Positions 6,531 through 6,950 of a stretch of 6,950 bases of DNA are shown here, piece by piece (positions within the stretch are counted from its first letter, which is position 1; every line of letters begins with the position of its first letter). This DNA is from Thermoplasmata archaeon (lineage in GTDB: Archaea > Thermoplasmatota > Thermoplasmata > UBA184). The notes below the pieces were generated by a model. It searched no databases. It worked only from the letters and a program-made list of their open reading frames with translations, and was not told the DNA's origin. The stretch lies in assembly GCA_030064695.1 (NCBI GenBank), contig JASHYV010000064.1:1-6950 (forward strand), read 5' to 3'. The position numbers and the translations under genes are program-made.

Positions 6531-6546
6531 CGAGCGGAACGTTTTT
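6531..6546 (+). promoter_or_regulatory. T-tract: weak promoter of the next gene and/or terminator of the phosphohydrolase gene
   Basis: CGAGCGGAACGTTTTT lies between the phosphohydrolase stop and the next ATG. The T5 run is the only one I see in the window. Its centre (6544) is 28 bases before the ATG at 6572, matching the 29-base spacing at sdhA, so it may be a weak TATA box for a leaderless mRNA with GCGGAAC as BRE. A U-rich tract just after a stop codon is also what aCPSF1-dependent termination uses. The two readings are not exclusive. Confidence 0.4.
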
Positions 6547-6571
6547 CGGCCCTCCCTCGCCCGGTGGGGCG

Positions 6572-6950
6572 ATGGCGCCGCGGACGATCGACGTGCTGGC
6601 GCCCGGCCCCTACTCCTCCGACCCGTACGACCCGGCGGCCTCCGCGTGGTCGCTGGCGGGCGGACTGGCCGATCGATCCGTGAGCGTGCGGGTCCTCCAC
6701 CCGTCGGCGCCCGCCTCCGAGCCCGCCGACCCCGCGCTGCCGTCGCTGGCCATCGACCTCCCGCTCCGCCGCCCCGGAGCGGCCGTCGAGCCCGCGGAGT
6801 TCGCGACCGCGGCGGGCCGTCGGGTCCGCCGGGACGCGGACGTGGTCGTCCGAGACCCGATCGGGCTGGGGCGGCTCAGCCTCGCCCGCAGCGGCGGCGC
6901 GGCGACCGTCGTGGGCTTCGCGCGGGCGCTCGAGCTCGCGCGCTGGGACG
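6572..6950 (+). CDS. Unrecognised protein, possibly GT-B-type glycosyltransferase N-terminus (partial)
   Basis: An open frame begins at ATG 6572 and runs without a stop to the right edge (126 complete codons). The protein opens with a short hydrophobic strand (IDVLAPGPY), then a helix-like stretch (AWSLAGGLAD) and a second strand (VSVRVLHP). Further on is DADVVVRDP, then a likely strand at ATVVGFARAL. This alternating strand/helix order resembles the N-terminal Rossmann-like domain of GT4-type glycosyltransferases, but the usual glycine-rich loop after the first strand is not clear. The ligand-binding C-terminal domain is out of view, so the assignment is weak. Third-position G/C bias matches the neighbours, which supports a real gene. 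GGTGGGG just before the ATG is a poor ribosome binding site, and a leaderless start from the T-tract at 6542-6546 is possible. Any Rossmann-like protein is an alternative. Confidence 0.5.
   Translation, partial: MAPRTIDVLAPGPYSSDPYDPAASAWSLAGGLADRSVSVRVLHPSAPASEPADPALPSLAIDLPLRRPGAAVEPAEFATAAGRRVRRDADVVVRDPIGLGRLSLARSGGAATVVGFARALELARWD

Noticed and set aside
1..6950. A new defence, mobile or CRISPR-like system
   Set aside because: I found no repeat-spacer pattern, no transposase, integrase or toxin-antitoxin motifs, no tRNA-like cloverleaf and no compositional break. The genes are mostly housekeeping genes with ordinary family motifs.

Overview
The window looks archaeal. It carries an archaeal 20S proteasome beta subunit followed directly by aCPSF1 (FttA), the KH-domain beta-CASP nuclease and transcription termination factor that is specific to archaea. 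Several starts are preceded by TATA/BRE-like promoters rather than bacterial -35/-10 pairs. Base composition is strongly GC-rich, with mostly G/C at third codon positions, yet the proteins are not unusually acidic, which argues against a haloarchaeon. The proteasome subunit resembles the Thermoplasma protein as I remember it. My best guess is therefore a GC-rich, non-halophilic member of the Thermoplasmatota or a related euryarchaeal lineage. That placement is inference. An aerobic or otherwise respiring lifestyle is suggested by the succinate dehydrogenase genes.

Layout. On the minus strand, reading right to left, are a complete sdhA (2092-410) and the first 136 codons of sdhB (410 to the left edge), coupled by a TGATG stop/start overlap. 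A 181-base divergent promoter region (2093-2273) separates them from the plus-strand genes. These are psmB (2274-2948), aCPSF1 (3003-4907), an alkaline-phosphatase-superfamily phosphohydrolase of the COG3379 type (5007-6521), and the first 126 codons of an unrecognised gene whose start resembles the N-terminal half of a GT-B glycosyltransferase (6572 to the right edge). No gap exceeds 300 bases. I see no RNA genes, CRISPR arrays, insertion sequences or phage genes.

How the parts fit. SdhA and SdhB form the catalytic arm of complex II. psmB and aCPSF1 form a neighbourhood that I recall from other euryarchaea and that pairs protein degradation with transcription termination/RNA 3'-end formation. 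The last two genes may belong to a separate surface-glycan or phospho-ester metabolism unit with its own promoter.

The window is mostly core metabolism and information processing, and I find no convincing new multi-gene system. The most interesting signals are regulatory. There is an AT-rich, promoter-like island inside the 3' end of psmB that could give aCPSF1 its own promoter and an approximately 80-base structured leader. The psmB and phosphohydrolase promoters share a TATAGCGA core. Two perfect 10-bp palindromes lie just upstream of the phosphohydrolase promoter.
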